Shown: positions 6,510-13,359 of the stretch, one piece after another
How positions within the stretch are numbered: the stretch's first letter is position 1
How the letters are laid out: each line of letters opens with the position of its first letter
Assembly (NCBI GenBank): GCA_025355935.1
Contig: JANXYS010000108.1
Coordinates: 1 to 13,359, forward strand
Source of the DNA: Chitinophagales bacterium
GTDB taxonomy: Bacteria; Bacteroidota; Bacteroidia; Chitinophagales; Chitinophagaceae
Direction of reading: 5' to 3'
DNA: 13,359 bases
Program-made: the position numbers and the translations under genes
The notes under the pieces: generated by a model
What the model saw: the letters and a program-made list of their open reading frames with translations, nothing else
What the model was told of the DNA's origin: nothing
Database searches by the model: none

Positions 6510-8216
6510 ATGGCTTCACGATTTTTCAACAAAATGCAATATTCAAAAATATTTTTTTTGAGGTTTGCTTTTACGCTCTTCATCCTTAGTTTTTTAGAAC
6601 TTCCGGGGGCAGAAGCCCAGTATTTAAATAAGAAGTTGAGTTTTACCAGACAGGACACGTTGCGCGGGAGCGTTGGCGCGGGAAGATTGGGCTGGGATGT
6701 TTTAAAATATAATATTACTGTTGAACCCGATTTTAGCACCAAATCTATCAGGGGCAAAAATATCATTAGTTTTTTTGATATAGGGGTAAAGCTCATGCAG
6801 CTCGATTTGCAGGAACCAATGCAGATTGACAGTATTAGCTATAATAATCGTCTTGTTAGTTTTAGGCGCGACGGAAATGTATTTTTTCTCATGCTTAGGG
6901 ACTCAAGTGCCAGGTACAAAATAAAACCCGACAGGGATAGCATTACCGTACACTTTTCAGGAACACCAAGGGAAGCGGTGAAACCACCGTGGGACGGTGG
7001 ATGGATCTGGAAAAAAGATAAACAAGGAAATCCCTGGATGTCAGTAGCCTGCCAGGGACTCGGCGCCAGTGCCTGGTACCCCTGTAAGGATATACAGAGT
7101 GACGAACCAGGCGAAGGGGCATTACTTAATATCATTGTACCCGACAGTTTAGTAGCGGTAGGTAATGGACGTTTGATAGAGGAGAAAGCATTATCAGCAG
7201 GCAAGAAAATGTACTCCTGGCAGGTTAAAAATCCTATCAACAATTATAATATCGTTCCTTACATCGGCAAGTATGTACACTTTCAAGAAATCTTTCCTGG
7301 CTTGAAGGGTAAACTGGATATGGATTATTGGGTACTTAATTACAACCTCGAAAAAGCGCGAATACAGTTTGCGGATGCCCCGCGGATGATGAAAGCTTTT
7401 GAATATTGGTTTGGGCCTTATCCATTTTATGAAGACGGGTATAAACTTGTTGAGGCGCCACACCTCGGGATGGAGCACCAGGGTGCTATAGCATATGGTA
7501 ACGAATTTCAAAACGGGTACCTGGGACGCGATCTGTCGGGGAGCGGCTGGGGAAAAAAGTTTGACTTTATCATTGTTCATGAAAGCGGGCATGAGTGGTT
7601 TGCCAATAATATCACCAGCAATGATATTGCCGATATGTGGATACATGAAGGGTTCACGAATTATAGTGAAACATTATTTACGGAATACTATTTTGGAAAG
7701 GAGGCGGGCAACGACTACCTAATTGGCTCCAGAAAAAACATAGTTAATGATATACCTATTATCGGGCCTTACGGAGTTAACAAAGAAGGAAGTGGCGACA
7801 TGTACTGCAAGGCAGGCAACATGCTTCATCTGATTCGGCAGGTGATGAAGAATGATGCAAAATTCAGGGCAATGCTCATTGGGTTAAACAAAACTTTTTA
7901 TCACCAGACCGTGTCGACCAAACAGATAGAAGGTTACATCAATAAATTCTCCGGTATAAATTTTAGCAAACTTTTTGATCAATATCTTCGGACCACTCAG
8001 GTACCTGTATTAGAATTAAAGGAAGAGGGTAAATTCATCTTATACCGGTTCAGCAATAGCATTGACGGATTTACAATCCCGGTCAAACTTATCGGTGAAG
8101 CTCAGCATTGGGTTAAACCGACCCAAAGTTGGCAACAACTTACAGGAAAAAGGGAAAACTTCGCAAATTTAAAACTGGACAGAAACTTTTACATCATAAC
8201 TAAAAAGCTACCATAA
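6510..8216 (+). CDS. Exported M1-family zinc metallopeptidase (aminopeptidase)
   Basis: This 568-residue protein is a gluzincin peptidase of family M1. The zinc site is H357-E-S-G-H361, with the third ligand E380 (W-I-H-E-G-F) at the family's exact 18-residue spacing. The exopeptidase motif appears as G320-M-E-H-Q, and Y432 in D-M-Y-C-K-A-G-N-M-L matches the catalytic Tyr position. The N-terminal beta domain is present (L-K-Y-N-I-T-V-E-P...). A signal peptide spans roughly residues 10-36 and ends G-A-E-A-Q, so the enzyme is periplasmic or surface-exposed, where it would trim amino-terminal residues from peptides. At 568 residues it lacks the long C-terminal helical domain of PepN-type enzymes. 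The start could be Met1 (6510) or Met9 (6534); both leave a signal peptide. It is a single-gene unit, divergent from the binding-protein operon. Confidence 0.93.
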   Translation: MASRFFNKMQYSKIFFLRFAFTLFILSFLELPGAEAQYLNKKLSFTRQDTLRGSVGAGRLGWDVLKYNITVEPDFSTKSIRGKNIISFFDIGVKLMQLDLQEPMQIDSISYNNRLVSFRRDGNVFFLMLRDSSARYKIKPDRDSITVHFSGTPREAVKPPWDGGWIWKKDKQGNPWMSVACQGLGASAWYPCKDIQSDEPGEGALLNIIVPDSLVAVGNGRLIEEKALSAGKKMYSWQVKNPINNYNIVPYIGKYVHFQEIFPGLKGKLDMDYWVLNYNLEKARIQFADAPRMMKAFEYWFGPYPFYEDGYKLVEAPHLGMEHQGAIAYGNEFQNGYLGRDLSGSGWGKKFDFIIVHESGHEWFANNITSNDIADMWIHEGFTNYSETLFTEYYFGKEAGNDYLIGSRKNIVNDIPIIGPYGVNKEGSGDMYCKAGNMLHLIRQVMKNDAKFRAMLIGLNKTFYHQTVSTKQIEGYINKFSGINFSKLFDQYLRTTQVPVLELKEEGKFILYRFSNSIDGFTIPVKLIGEAQHWVKPTQSWQQLTGKRENFANLKLDRNFYIITKKLP

Positions 8217-8221
8217 AAAAA

Positions 8222-8244
8222 CTGCCCATGTTCATCACGGGCAG
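8222..8244 (-). terminator. Terminator for the NlpC/P60 gene
   Basis: CTGCCC (8222-8227) pairs with GGGCAG (8239-8244) across an 11-base loop that can form two or three further pairs. On the minus strand the stem is followed directly by a seven-T run, TTTTTTTATGG, so the orientation fits the NlpC/P60 gene ending at 8265. On the plus strand no T-run follows, although it may also slow transcripts from the convergent peptidase gene. Confidence 0.7.
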
Positions 8245-8264
8245 CCTGGAAAAATTGTAACATG

Positions 8265-8927
8265 CTAATTTTTAGTGACGGAACATTCATTCACGCGACG
8301 GGCGCCAATGAATTTAGCCGAATAATATGACTCGCTCAGATTGTTGATTGTAACTCCACTGCTAACACTGGAATGCACAAAAAATCCATTGCCAAGATAA
8401 AAGCCCACATGACTCACACCTCCATGGGTATTAAAAAACACAAGGTCGCCTTCTGACATCTGATCGGCAGACACTTTCTCTGAACTGGCAAACTGCTCTC
8501 TGGCTGTTCGTGGAAGATTAAAACCGTAAACAGAACCAACCAGCAAGCCTACGAAAGCGCTGCAATCGATTCCTTTTTTTGTGGTCCCGCCAAACCGGTA
8601 ACGTGTATGCCACCACTCATCGATAAAAGAAAATAGGCGAACGTTAGATAAAGATTCAACCTGACGATTTAATAACTGTGCAAATTTAAATTGGATATGG
8701 CCGCACATCTCGGTAGCCAGTGAGCCTGCAAATACAACCGGGTTAACAGTTCTTAAAAACGACCGTGACGGTATCGGATTTGAAGATTCTGATACCCCGG
8801 TACTAATTGAATTGTCTGCCTTTAATAAAATGTCATCAATGAATCTCAAAGATGGTTGGGCAGATGCTGTGAATGATGTTCCTGAAAAAATGCATAAAGC
8901 AACAGAAACAAAAAACAAGTTTTTCAT
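8265..8927 (-). CDS. Exported NlpC/P60 peptidoglycan endopeptidase
   Basis: The 220-residue protein has a clear signal peptide (M-K-N, hydrophobic core, T-A-S-A-Q with cleavage near residue 23) and a C-terminal NlpC/P60 domain from about residue 100. The cysteine-peptidase triad can be read directly: C122 in G-I-D-C-S-A-F, H173 in V-S-H-V-G-F-Y-L-G, and H185 in F-V-H-S-S as the third polar residue. Such enzymes cleave stem-peptide bonds in peptidoglycan in the periplasm, aiding wall growth or remodelling. The roughly 75 residues between the signal and the domain have no recognisable fold; no LysM or SH3b repeat is visible. It is a single-gene unit with its own terminator. The start codon lies in the 3' arm of a predicted mRNA hairpin (8925-8953). 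Confidence 0.92.
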   Translation of the reverse strand: MKNLFFVSVALCIFSGTSFTASAQPSLRFIDDILLKADNSISTGVSESSNPIPSRSFLRTVNPVVFAGSLATEMCGHIQFKFAQLLNRQVESLSNVRLFSFIDEWWHTRYRFGGTTKKGIDCSAFVGLLVGSVYGFNLPRTAREQFASSEKVSADQMSEGDLVFFNTHGGVSHVGFYLGNGFFVHSSVSSGVTINNLSESYYSAKFIGARRVNECSVTKN

Positions 8928-8953
8928 ACGTAAAATTTGGATTTACACGTATG
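8925..8953 (-). promoter_or_regulatory. Inverted repeat covering the NlpC/P60 start codon
   Basis: CATACGT (8925-8931) and ACGTATG (8947-8953) are perfect inverted repeats. Three further A-T pairs can form inside them across a 2-base bulge, leaving a loop of about 7 bases. In the NlpC/P60 mRNA the final ATG of the repeat is the start codon, so the hairpin would close it. As DNA, the repeat could also serve as an operator. The repeat is seen; the function is inferred. Confidence 0.35.
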
Positions 8954-9266
8954 TACGACTTAGTCTTGTGTTATTAATTCTTCTTTGTTTTGTGTACTCA
9001 CCTGTCGTTAAATCCCTTTCTTTGTGCCTTGTCCTACAAACAATTAAAAAAATAATTTCTCTCTTTAAACTCCGCGAATATAGGGATTATTGCATTCTGA
9101 GGAAATCTTTCCCCAGATTTCTAAAAGTTTTAGGTGCCAATATTCTAATATATTGTTGGAAACCCGGATGTATTGTTTACTGTTTTTCAGTAAATTTATA
9201 GCCCAATATGTAATAAGCGGCAAATCGTTATTTTTCATAAAAAAAAACCAACTTAAAAAAATTACT
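8954..9266. other. AT-rich divergent intergenic region
   Basis: This stretch separates the divergent NlpC/P60 and YceI genes and must hold both promoters, but I find no full TAnnTTTG element on either strand. The best plus-strand candidate is TATTTTTC at 9229-9236, 30 bases before the YceI start, with no TTG box. A perfect hairpin, TTTACTG (9176-9182) with CAGTAAA (9188-9194) and a five-T loop, lies 72 bases before the YceI start. A frame open across much of the region is not credible as coding sequence. Confidence 0.45.
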
Positions 9267-9821
9267 ATGTCAATTAAAACAAAGTGGACCATCGATCCGA
9301 CACATTCGGAAGTAGGGTTTAAAATAAAACACCTCATGATCGCCAATGTGAAAGGAACGTTTGCAGTGTTTGAAGCCAACGTAGTTACGACCGGCGATGA
9401 CTTTATGTCGGCGGAAATAGATTTTGATCTTGACCCTTCCTCCATAGATACAGGCAATGCTGACCGTGATACCCATCTTAAGAGTGCTGATTTCTTCGAT
9501 GTGGAAAGTCATAAGCAGATAACCTTTCGCGCCAATACGGTTGAAAATGTAGACAACGATGGGAGCTATGAGTTATGGGGGGATCTTACTATCAAAGGCA
9601 TCAGCAAAAAAATTAAGCTCGATATTGAATTTGGCGGCGTAGCGAAAGATCCATGGGGAAACGAAAAAGCCGGATTTACAATCAATGGAAAAATACATCG
9701 TAAAGACTGGGGCCTTGTCTGGAATACCGCTCTCGAAGCGGGGGGTGTTGTGGTAAGTGATGAAGTTAGACTCAACTGCGAGATTGAACTCGTTAAATCT
9801 AACGAAGAGATAACGGAATAG
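9267..9821 (+). CDS. YceI-family lipocalin-like protein
   Basis: The 184-residue product matches the YceI family, beta-barrel proteins that bind long isoprenoid or other lipid molecules. Family hallmarks are W-T-I-D-P-T-H-S-E-V-G-F-K-I-K-H (7-22), V-K-G-T-F, I-D-F-D-L-D-P-S-S-I-D-T-G, R-D-T-H-L-K-S-A-D-F-F-D, L-T-I-K-G-I-S-K, G-F-T-I-N-G-K-I-H-R-K-D-W-G-L and the ending V-R-L-N-C-E-I-E. The reading frame is open further upstream, but the ATG at 9267 begins the family's N-terminus exactly. From there no signal peptide is present, unlike E. coli YceI, so the protein appears cytoplasmic. It is a single-gene unit closed by a strong terminator. The bound ligand is not predictable. Confidence 0.93.
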   Translation: MSIKTKWTIDPTHSEVGFKIKHLMIANVKGTFAVFEANVVTTGDDFMSAEIDFDLDPSSIDTGNADRDTHLKSADFFDVESHKQITFRANTVENVDNDGSYELWGDLTIKGISKKIKLDIEFGGVAKDPWGNEKAGFTINGKIHRKDWGLVWNTALEAGGVVVSDEVRLNCEIELVKSNEEITE

Positions 9822-9830
9822 CAAAACATC

Positions 9831-9867
9831 ATATAAAAACACCCGCGAAAGGCGGGTGTTTTTATAT
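9831..9867. terminator. Strong bidirectional Rho-independent terminator
   Basis: A perfect 16-bp inverted repeat pairs 9831-9846 with 9852-9867. Its GC core, ACACCCGC/GCGGGTGT, closes a GAAAG loop and is flanked by A5 and T5 runs that serve as the U-tract in either direction. It lies 9 bases after the YceI stop. Confidence 0.93.
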
Positions 9868-10152
9868 ATTTGACTTTCATTATCATGCATTCTACTCAGT
9901 ATTATAAGTAGACTTACAACGGTCGCTTCCTGTCCTGAACCTCACAACTTTGTTCAAACGGTAAGCTTTCATGGTGACCAGGGTGAACAAACTATCTAAT
10001 TACACTCTCAGTAAGCTGCTTTACTGCGTTTCTATACACTTCGAGATAAATCTGGCAAAATGCTATTAATTTAAAATATTAACAATTAGTTTTATTGGGA
10101 CGCTTACCCGAGATAATTCAGGATTTTTTTTAAACCTCAAATAACAATTATC
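9868..10152. other. Intergenic region with no gene found
   Basis: About 285 bases between the YceI terminator and the next gene. No frame of useful length, tRNA-like fold, repeat or complete TAnnTTTG element is visible. The last 100 bases are strongly AT-rich and probably contain the promoter of the downstream gene. TAGTTTTA near 10087 matches the -7 consensus in 7 of 8 positions, but lacks a -33 box. Confidence 0.4.
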
Positions 10153-10662
10153 ATGAAGACGTCAATTTTTTTCATTGCTGCATTTTGTTTCATTTTGTCA
10201 GCTAACAGTTCGGCACAAACTTCGAAGATGAATGCCTCGCTTCCTTACAAGGCTACTTATACTTCCAACTTTAAGATCGGAAACCAAAAGTATGCGGCGA
10301 TGGTCCTCGACATGTGGAAAGACTGGGATGACAACAATTTAGAACGGCATAATTATATGTCGGACACCCTGACCATGTATTTTCCTGATGGTTCAGTAAC
10401 TAAGGGTATGGCCGAAAATCTCGCCGCAGCAAAAAAATATCGTGGCTCAATGAAATCTGTAAAATCAATCATTTATGCCTGGGTCCCACTCTTAGCTGTC
10501 GATAAAAATGAGGAAGCAATTTGTGTTTGGGGCGAAGAAGAGGACGCGATGAATGACGGGACGACTTCCAAAAGATCTGTGCATGAAGTTTGGTTTTTTA
10601 ACAAAGACGGAAAGGTCTCCGCAATGCGGCAGTGGAGCTCTAAACTACCCCCAACTCCATAA
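10153..10662 (+). CDS. Exported NTF2/SnoaL-like protein
   Basis: The 169-residue product has a Sec signal peptide with probable cleavage at S-S-A-Q (after residue 21). The mature part resembles the NTF2/SnoaL-like fold: a helix with M-V-L-D-M-W-K-D-W-D-D-N-N-L, then D-T-L-T-M-Y-F-P-D-G-S-V-T-K-G, then strands ending H-E-V-W-F-F-N-K-D-G-K-V and R-Q-W-S. Members of this cone-shaped fold range from isomerases to simple ligand binders, and the sequence does not tell which applies here. It is exported, so it acts in the periplasm or outside. A DinB-family gene starts 38 bases downstream on the same strand and may share the transcript. Fold assignment is moderately sure; function is unknown. Confidence 0.8.
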   Translation: MKTSIFFIAAFCFILSANSSAQTSKMNASLPYKATYTSNFKIGNQKYAAMVLDMWKDWDDNNLERHNYMSDTLTMYFPDGSVTKGMAENLAAAKKYRGSMKSVKSIIYAWVPLLAVDKNEEAICVWGEEEDAMNDGTTSKRSVHEVWFFNKDGKVSAMRQWSSKLPPTP

Positions 10663-10700
10663 AATGTAATCTTATCGTCAATCTGTTAAACAGTTTAATT

Positions 10701-11204
10701 ATGTTAGTGCAATCTATGTTGGGAGAGTTTGATCACGAAGTGCAGAATACGAGAAATTTATTGCAGGCCATACCCGATTCGGCGCTTGATTTTAAACCCT
10801 CCCCTATATCATGGACAACTGCCCAACTTGCTTCACACATTGCGGAGGTTTATAATTGGTACGCTCCTACTGTGCAGCAGCCGGTATTTGATATGGCTAC
10901 TTATAAATATGATAAGGGTGATATTACCAGTATGAAGAACATCGTTGAAAAATTTGAACAGAATGCGAGCGCCGCGCGGGACGCATTGGCATCGGCATCT
11001 GATGAATCCATGCTGGAAGAATGGAAAATGGTGATGGGAACAGACGAACCCGTCTTTCCAGTTATGCCCCGGGCGCAGGTAATGCGTGGCTTTCTAATGA
11101 ACCATTTATATCACCATCGCGGAGAAATGATCGTCTACTTGCGCAGTACAGGTAATAAAGTTCCTTCCATTTATGGCCCAACTGCTGAAGAATCGATGCG
11201 ATAA
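10701..11204 (+). CDS. DinB-family four-helix-bundle protein
   Basis: The 167-residue product is a DinB/YfiT-like putative metalloprotein. Three histidines are placed as in the family's metal site: H46 in L-A-S-H-I-A-E, and H135 and H139 in the C-terminal helix N-H-L-Y-H-H-R-G-E. The closing segment V-Y-L-R-S-T-G-N-K-V-P-S-I-Y-G-P-T-A-E-E is highly characteristic. There is no signal peptide, so it is cytoplasmic. Some relatives are damage-induced or are thiol (bacillithiol, mycothiol) transferases, but most Bacteroidota copies have no known reaction. The ATG follows a short AT-rich spacer containing the palindrome CTGTTAAACAG (10681-10691), a possible but unproven operator. A perfect hairpin follows the stop. 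Confidence 0.9.
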   Translation: MLVQSMLGEFDHEVQNTRNLLQAIPDSALDFKPSPISWTTAQLASHIAEVYNWYAPTVQQPVFDMATYKYDKGDITSMKNIVEKFEQNASAARDALASASDESMLEEWKMVMGTDEPVFPVMPRAQVMRGFLMNHLYHHRGEMIVYLRSTGNKVPSIYGPTAEESMR

Positions 11205-11212
11205 AAAAAATT

Positions 11213-11244
11213 AACTGCAGCTGCATGAAGTCGCAGCTGCAGTT
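11213..11244. terminator. Bidirectional terminator between convergent genes
   Basis: A perfect 12-bp stem pairs 11213-11224 with 11233-11244 around an 8-base loop. On the plus strand it is followed by TTGTTTATG after the DinB gene. On the minus strand it is followed by a run of eight T, so it also suits transcripts from the lipoprotein gene ending at 11366. Confidence 0.85.
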
Positions 11245-11365
11245 GTTTATGATCGGTGGGTTTCACAGTTCCTTTCCATGTCATAATGGAAGTTGGCTAT
11301 TGGTTAAAGCGGAGAATTTTGATTTAGCCGTAAGCAACACGGCTGTTAGCAGGATAGTTATTATG

Positions 11366-11794
11366 TTAATTCCGCTCAAAATTTAAAAGGTCGACAATAG
11401 TACTTCCTTTACTTACATGTTGTAGCCTGATACTAGTTTCGCTCTGCTGAAACACCAGCCAGTCTTCGCTAGATTCTGAAAATGCGCCCGCAGCAGAAAA
11501 AAGCAGGGTGAATTTAATTTTCGAGTCATCTGTCCCTGCCGACCATGTACCGTCGACCCTTATTGAATTTTTCGTAGCTGTCACGGTTCCGTTGGTGTTA
11601 AAAATAAAGGAATATCCCGTCAATGAGTTAGTCGAGTCAACCCCGTTTTGTAAAAAATAACTCGCCCTCCAGGAGTTTACAGCGATGTGGGCTTTAAAAG
11701 CCGTCACATCTGACGAGTCGGAACTTACTGTGTCCTTTTTGCAGGATGAGAAAACCATGATTATGGCAGTTAAAAAGAAAAAAACGTGTTTCAT
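11366..11794 (-). CDS. Small lipoprotein, possibly lipocalin-like
   Basis: The 142-residue product has a lipoprotein signal peptide: M-K-H, a hydrophobic core, then M-V-F-S-S-C with lipidated C18. The Cys is followed by K-K-D, a charged pattern like the surface-export signals described for Bacteroidota lipoproteins, so outer-membrane and perhaps surface location is likely. The body holds short strand-like segments: N-S-W-R-A-S-Y-F-L-Q-N-G-V-D, Y-S-F-I-F-N-T-N-G-T-V-T-A and V-D-G-T-W-S-A-G, then I-K-F-T-L-L-F and I-R-L-Q-H-V. This order (loss-of-structure strand, F-x-x-N-G-T-V, then G-T-W) resembles lipocalin-like domains common in Bacteroidota. No ligand or function can be assigned. It appears monocistronic and is divergent from the next lipoprotein gene. 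Confidence 0.82.
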   Translation of the reverse strand: MKHVFFFLTAIIMVFSSCKKDTVSSDSSDVTAFKAHIAVNSWRASYFLQNGVDSTNSLTGYSFIFNTNGTVTATKNSIRVDGTWSAGTDDSKIKFTLLFSAAGAFSESSEDWLVFQQSETSIRLQHVSKGSTIVDLLNFERN

Positions 11795-11978
11795 GATCTG
11801 TTATTTAAAAGATTAAAAAGGGTTTAAAGTATTTAGTAACCTCTCATTCAAGATTTGTAACCAGTCTTTAAAAAATAATTTCCGGGGCTCACTGCCATGG
11901 ATTTGCTACATTTATAGCCTATGCGCAACCATGTAGGTTACAATAGCGAATTCAGTATTGACTTAACTTTAAAATGGT
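11795..11978. other. Divergent intergenic region between two lipoprotein genes
   Basis: These 184 bases must carry both promoters. I see only partial -7 matches on the plus strand, TACATTTA (11907-11914) and TAACTTTA (11964-11971), each 7 of 8 and without a convincing TTG box. No other structure was noted. Confidence 0.35.
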
Positions 11979-12782
11979 ATGTTTTCCTTCAAACTTATAT
12001 TTTCTCTCCACCTATTTTTATGTTTTATCCTCTGCCTAAGCAGTTGCACTAAAACTTCAGCGGATCTCCCAAACCCTTCAGGCACTTATCAACTGAGCTA
12101 CGGCGATTCAATTCTTTATCTGAGGAACCAGGCTACTGATTATGTCGTCTTTCCAACTGAAACGCGAGCGGGGAGATATTCAGCCTTTCCCGACGGGATA
12201 CAGGTTGATGAAAAAACGGGTGCAATTAACCTTAGTAAAAGCGAAACGGGCTTAAGGTACCGAATTACGTATTTCTCCGCTGCGGGTGATTCTTCAAGTA
12301 CGGTTATTGTGCTTTCAGGAATCACTTTTCGCGACCACTTCTACTACTTATCAAAGGGAGATTCCATTTCCAAACCGATCTACAATGCAAGTGAGTCGAG
12401 AACTCTACCACTGGCTGGCTCGAATTTCGATGAAGGAAATAATGCCAATTCCGGCGGTTGCTCGGTTAAGACCAACAACGGAACCATTAACCTTGCAGAA
12501 ACTGTTCGCAATGGCGTTTTCGGAAGTATTCCTGCTAACAATGAACGAAGAGATTTTGATATTGCTTACAGGATTAATGACCAAAGTGGTAAATCATTAA
12601 ACAACTTGCGGGTGCGATTGTACTACTATGCGACTCTGAGCGATGTAGCCCCAGATCTCCTGCAAACTTTGCAAGACAGACAACTGGAAGGCGTATTTAT
12701 AGGAGGCAGACCTGGCTCAGCTTCTACTACCGAAAATATTGCAAAACCACGCCCACCTTGTGTAATTATAATCGCTAATTAA
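11979..12782 (+). CDS. Lipoprotein with two Ig-like repeat units
   Basis: The 267-residue product has a lipoprotein signal peptide ending C-L-S-S-C (lipidated C23). Two related units follow. The first contains G-I-Q-V-D-E-K-T-G-A-I-N-L (73-85), with R-Y-R-I-T-Y after it. The second contains G-C-S-V-K-T-N-N-G-T-I-N-L (160-172), with a later F-D-I-A-Y. The pattern G-x-x-V-x4-G-x-I-N-L followed by a Tyr-rich strand is typical of Ig/cadherin-like repeats in Bacteroidota surface proteins. The C-terminus ends in a hydrophobic C-V-I-I-I stretch after a Pro-rich K-P-R-P-P. Location is probably outer membrane or cell surface. A TPR protein begins 25 bases downstream, so the two are probably cotranscribed. 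I do not recognise a characterised family and propose no function beyond adhesion-type or binding folds. Confidence 0.82.
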   Translation: MFSFKLIFSLHLFLCFILCLSSCTKTSADLPNPSGTYQLSYGDSILYLRNQATDYVVFPTETRAGRYSAFPDGIQVDEKTGAINLSKSETGLRYRITYFSAAGDSSSTVIVLSGITFRDHFYYLSKGDSISKPIYNASESRTLPLAGSNFDEGNNANSGGCSVKTNNGTINLAETVRNGVFGSIPANNERRDFDIAYRINDQSGKSLNNLRVRLYYYATLSDVAPDLLQTLQDRQLEGVFIGGRPGSASTTENIAKPRPPCVIIIAN

Positions 12783-12807
12783 ATACGCAATTTTCACCCG
12801 CGAGTAA

Positions 12808-13359
12808 ATGCAAATGAAACAATACATTTTTCTTTTCGTATTACTTTCATTCAGCATGATCTTCTCATTTTCGCAGGATTCTTTGAATAGAGATACAATA
12901 GTTGATTATACACTTGCTGTCAGGTATTTTCACGACGCAGAAAAAGCATCAAATATAAGTGGGAATCAGGGAGAATTAAAACAGGACAGACTGAACATCG
13001 CCGCCCTCGAGAAGTTTAACGCATTTATCGCGCATCACCGAAACAACTTTCCTGATTTATTTTTATTTGATAGCTATTTAAAGGCTGGGTTGATAGAACA
13101 TTATTTCGACAGTTTATCCCTTGCTCAAATTTGCTACAGTAATGCCATTCATTTGAAGTGGTTAATCCCGCCTTCACAGGATTCGTTGTTATTTAAGCCA
13201 TACTTGTTTTCAGGCAGCATTTTTTATACACACCACGAATATGATTCAGCAGAGCATTACTACCAGCTTGCTGATGAAATAACGAGCCATTACCAGGTTC
13301 CTCTAGAAGAATCAGAAAGGTTATATAACCAAATGGGTGCGCTTTTTTTTGAAACAGGC
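12808..13359 (+). CDS. Exported TPR protein, N-terminal part (runs off window; possibly TPR-CHAT)
   Basis: An open frame of 184 codons starts at ATG 12808 (or 12814, in frame) and continues through the right edge with no stop. A signal peptide covers roughly residues 4-22 (ending F-S-F-S-Q). The rest is helical, with TPR-like repeats: a pair around 87-118 (D-S-Y-L-K-A-G...A-Q-I-C-Y-S-N-A-I), another at 129-160 (F-K-P-Y-L-F-S-G-S-I-F-Y...D-S-A-E-H-Y-Y-Q-L-A), and the start of a third (R-L-Y-N-Q-M-G-A-L-F-F-E-T-G). The spacing and the last motif recall the N-terminal half of Bacteroidota TPR proteins that end in a CHAT (caspase-like) peptidase domain. That domain is not in the window, so the CHAT assignment is inference. 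Close spacing suggests an operon with the preceding lipoprotein. Confidence 0.8.
   Translation, partial: MQMKQYIFLFVLLSFSMIFSFSQDSLNRDTIVDYTLAVRYFHDAEKASNISGNQGELKQDRLNIAALEKFNAFIAHHRNNFPDLFLFDSYLKAGLIEHYFDSLSLAQICYSNAIHLKWLIPPSQDSLLFKPYLFSGSIFYTHHEYDSAEHYYQLADEITSHYQVPLEESERLYNQMGALFFETG

Noticed and set aside
8812..9201. A plus-strand open frame of 129 codons overlapping the 5' part of the NlpC/P60 gene.
   Set aside because: It is antisense to a well-supported peptidase gene, its product is low-complexity and Leu/Ile-rich, and no ribosome site or family match is visible.
9090..9266. Upstream extension of the YceI frame by 59 codons.
   Set aside because: The extra residues show no signal peptide or family similarity, and the conserved YceI N-terminus begins at the ATG at 9267.
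11990..11997. TAAGTTTG on the minus strand, a full match to the -7 consensus, upstream of the small lipoprotein gene.
   Set aside because: It lies inside the coding start of the divergent gene, has no TTG box, and would leave a leader of about 190 bases. Chance is more likely.
1..13359. CRISPR arrays, tRNA or rRNA genes, insertion sequences and attachment sites.
   Set aside because: Looked for on both strands; no spaced direct repeats, cloverleaf-like sequence, transposase or integrase motifs, or paired terminal repeats were seen.

Overview
The window looks like chromosomal DNA of a Bacteroidota bacterium, probably of the Chitinophagaceae type; this is inferred from style, not from a marker gene. 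The signs are AT-rich intergenic DNA, weak Shine-Dalgarno sequences, two promoter elements of the Bacteroidota -7 form TAnnTTTG, many proteins with Sec or lipoprotein signals (including Cys-Lys-Lys-Asp after a lipobox), and families common in that phylum. There is no sign of recent mobile DNA: no transposase, integrase, CRISPR array, tRNA or rRNA gene was found.

Layout. (1) Positions 1-2921, plus strand: an envelope polysaccharide block with the end of a family 2 glycosyltransferase, a family 4-type glycosyltransferase, GmhA (sedoheptulose-7-phosphate isomerase) and a GmhB-like HAD phosphatase. The two heptose genes have their own promoter. (2) 2995-3972, plus: an exported protein of unknown function whose promoter sits almost on its start codon. 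(3) 3973-4335: non-coding, with a terminator for the facing gene. (4) 6392-4336, minus: a two-gene operon of an OppA/DppA-type solute-binding lipoprotein and a small exported diheme cytochrome c. (5) 6510-8216, plus: an exported M1-family zinc aminopeptidase. (6) 8927-8265, minus: an exported NlpC/P60 cell-wall peptidase. (7) 9267-9821, plus: a YceI-family protein ending in a very strong terminator. (8) 10153-11204, plus: an exported NTF2/SnoaL-like protein and a DinB-family protein. (9) 11794-11366, minus: a small lipoprotein. (10) 11979 to the right edge, plus: a lipoprotein with two Ig-like repeat units, followed closely by a truncated exported TPR protein that resembles the N-terminal part of Bacteroidota TPR-CHAT proteins.

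How the genes fit together. The left block supplies heptose and glycosyl transfer for lipopolysaccharide or a related glycan. Most of the rest is a set of short, mainly independent units of cell-envelope proteins (peptidases, lipoproteins, a cytochrome), separated by convergent terminators. The least ordinary parts are the solute-binding lipoprotein/diheme cytochrome pair without a permease, the lipoprotein/TPR pair at the right edge, the GmhB homologue without its zinc loop, and a hairpin that would bury the NlpC/P60 start codon.
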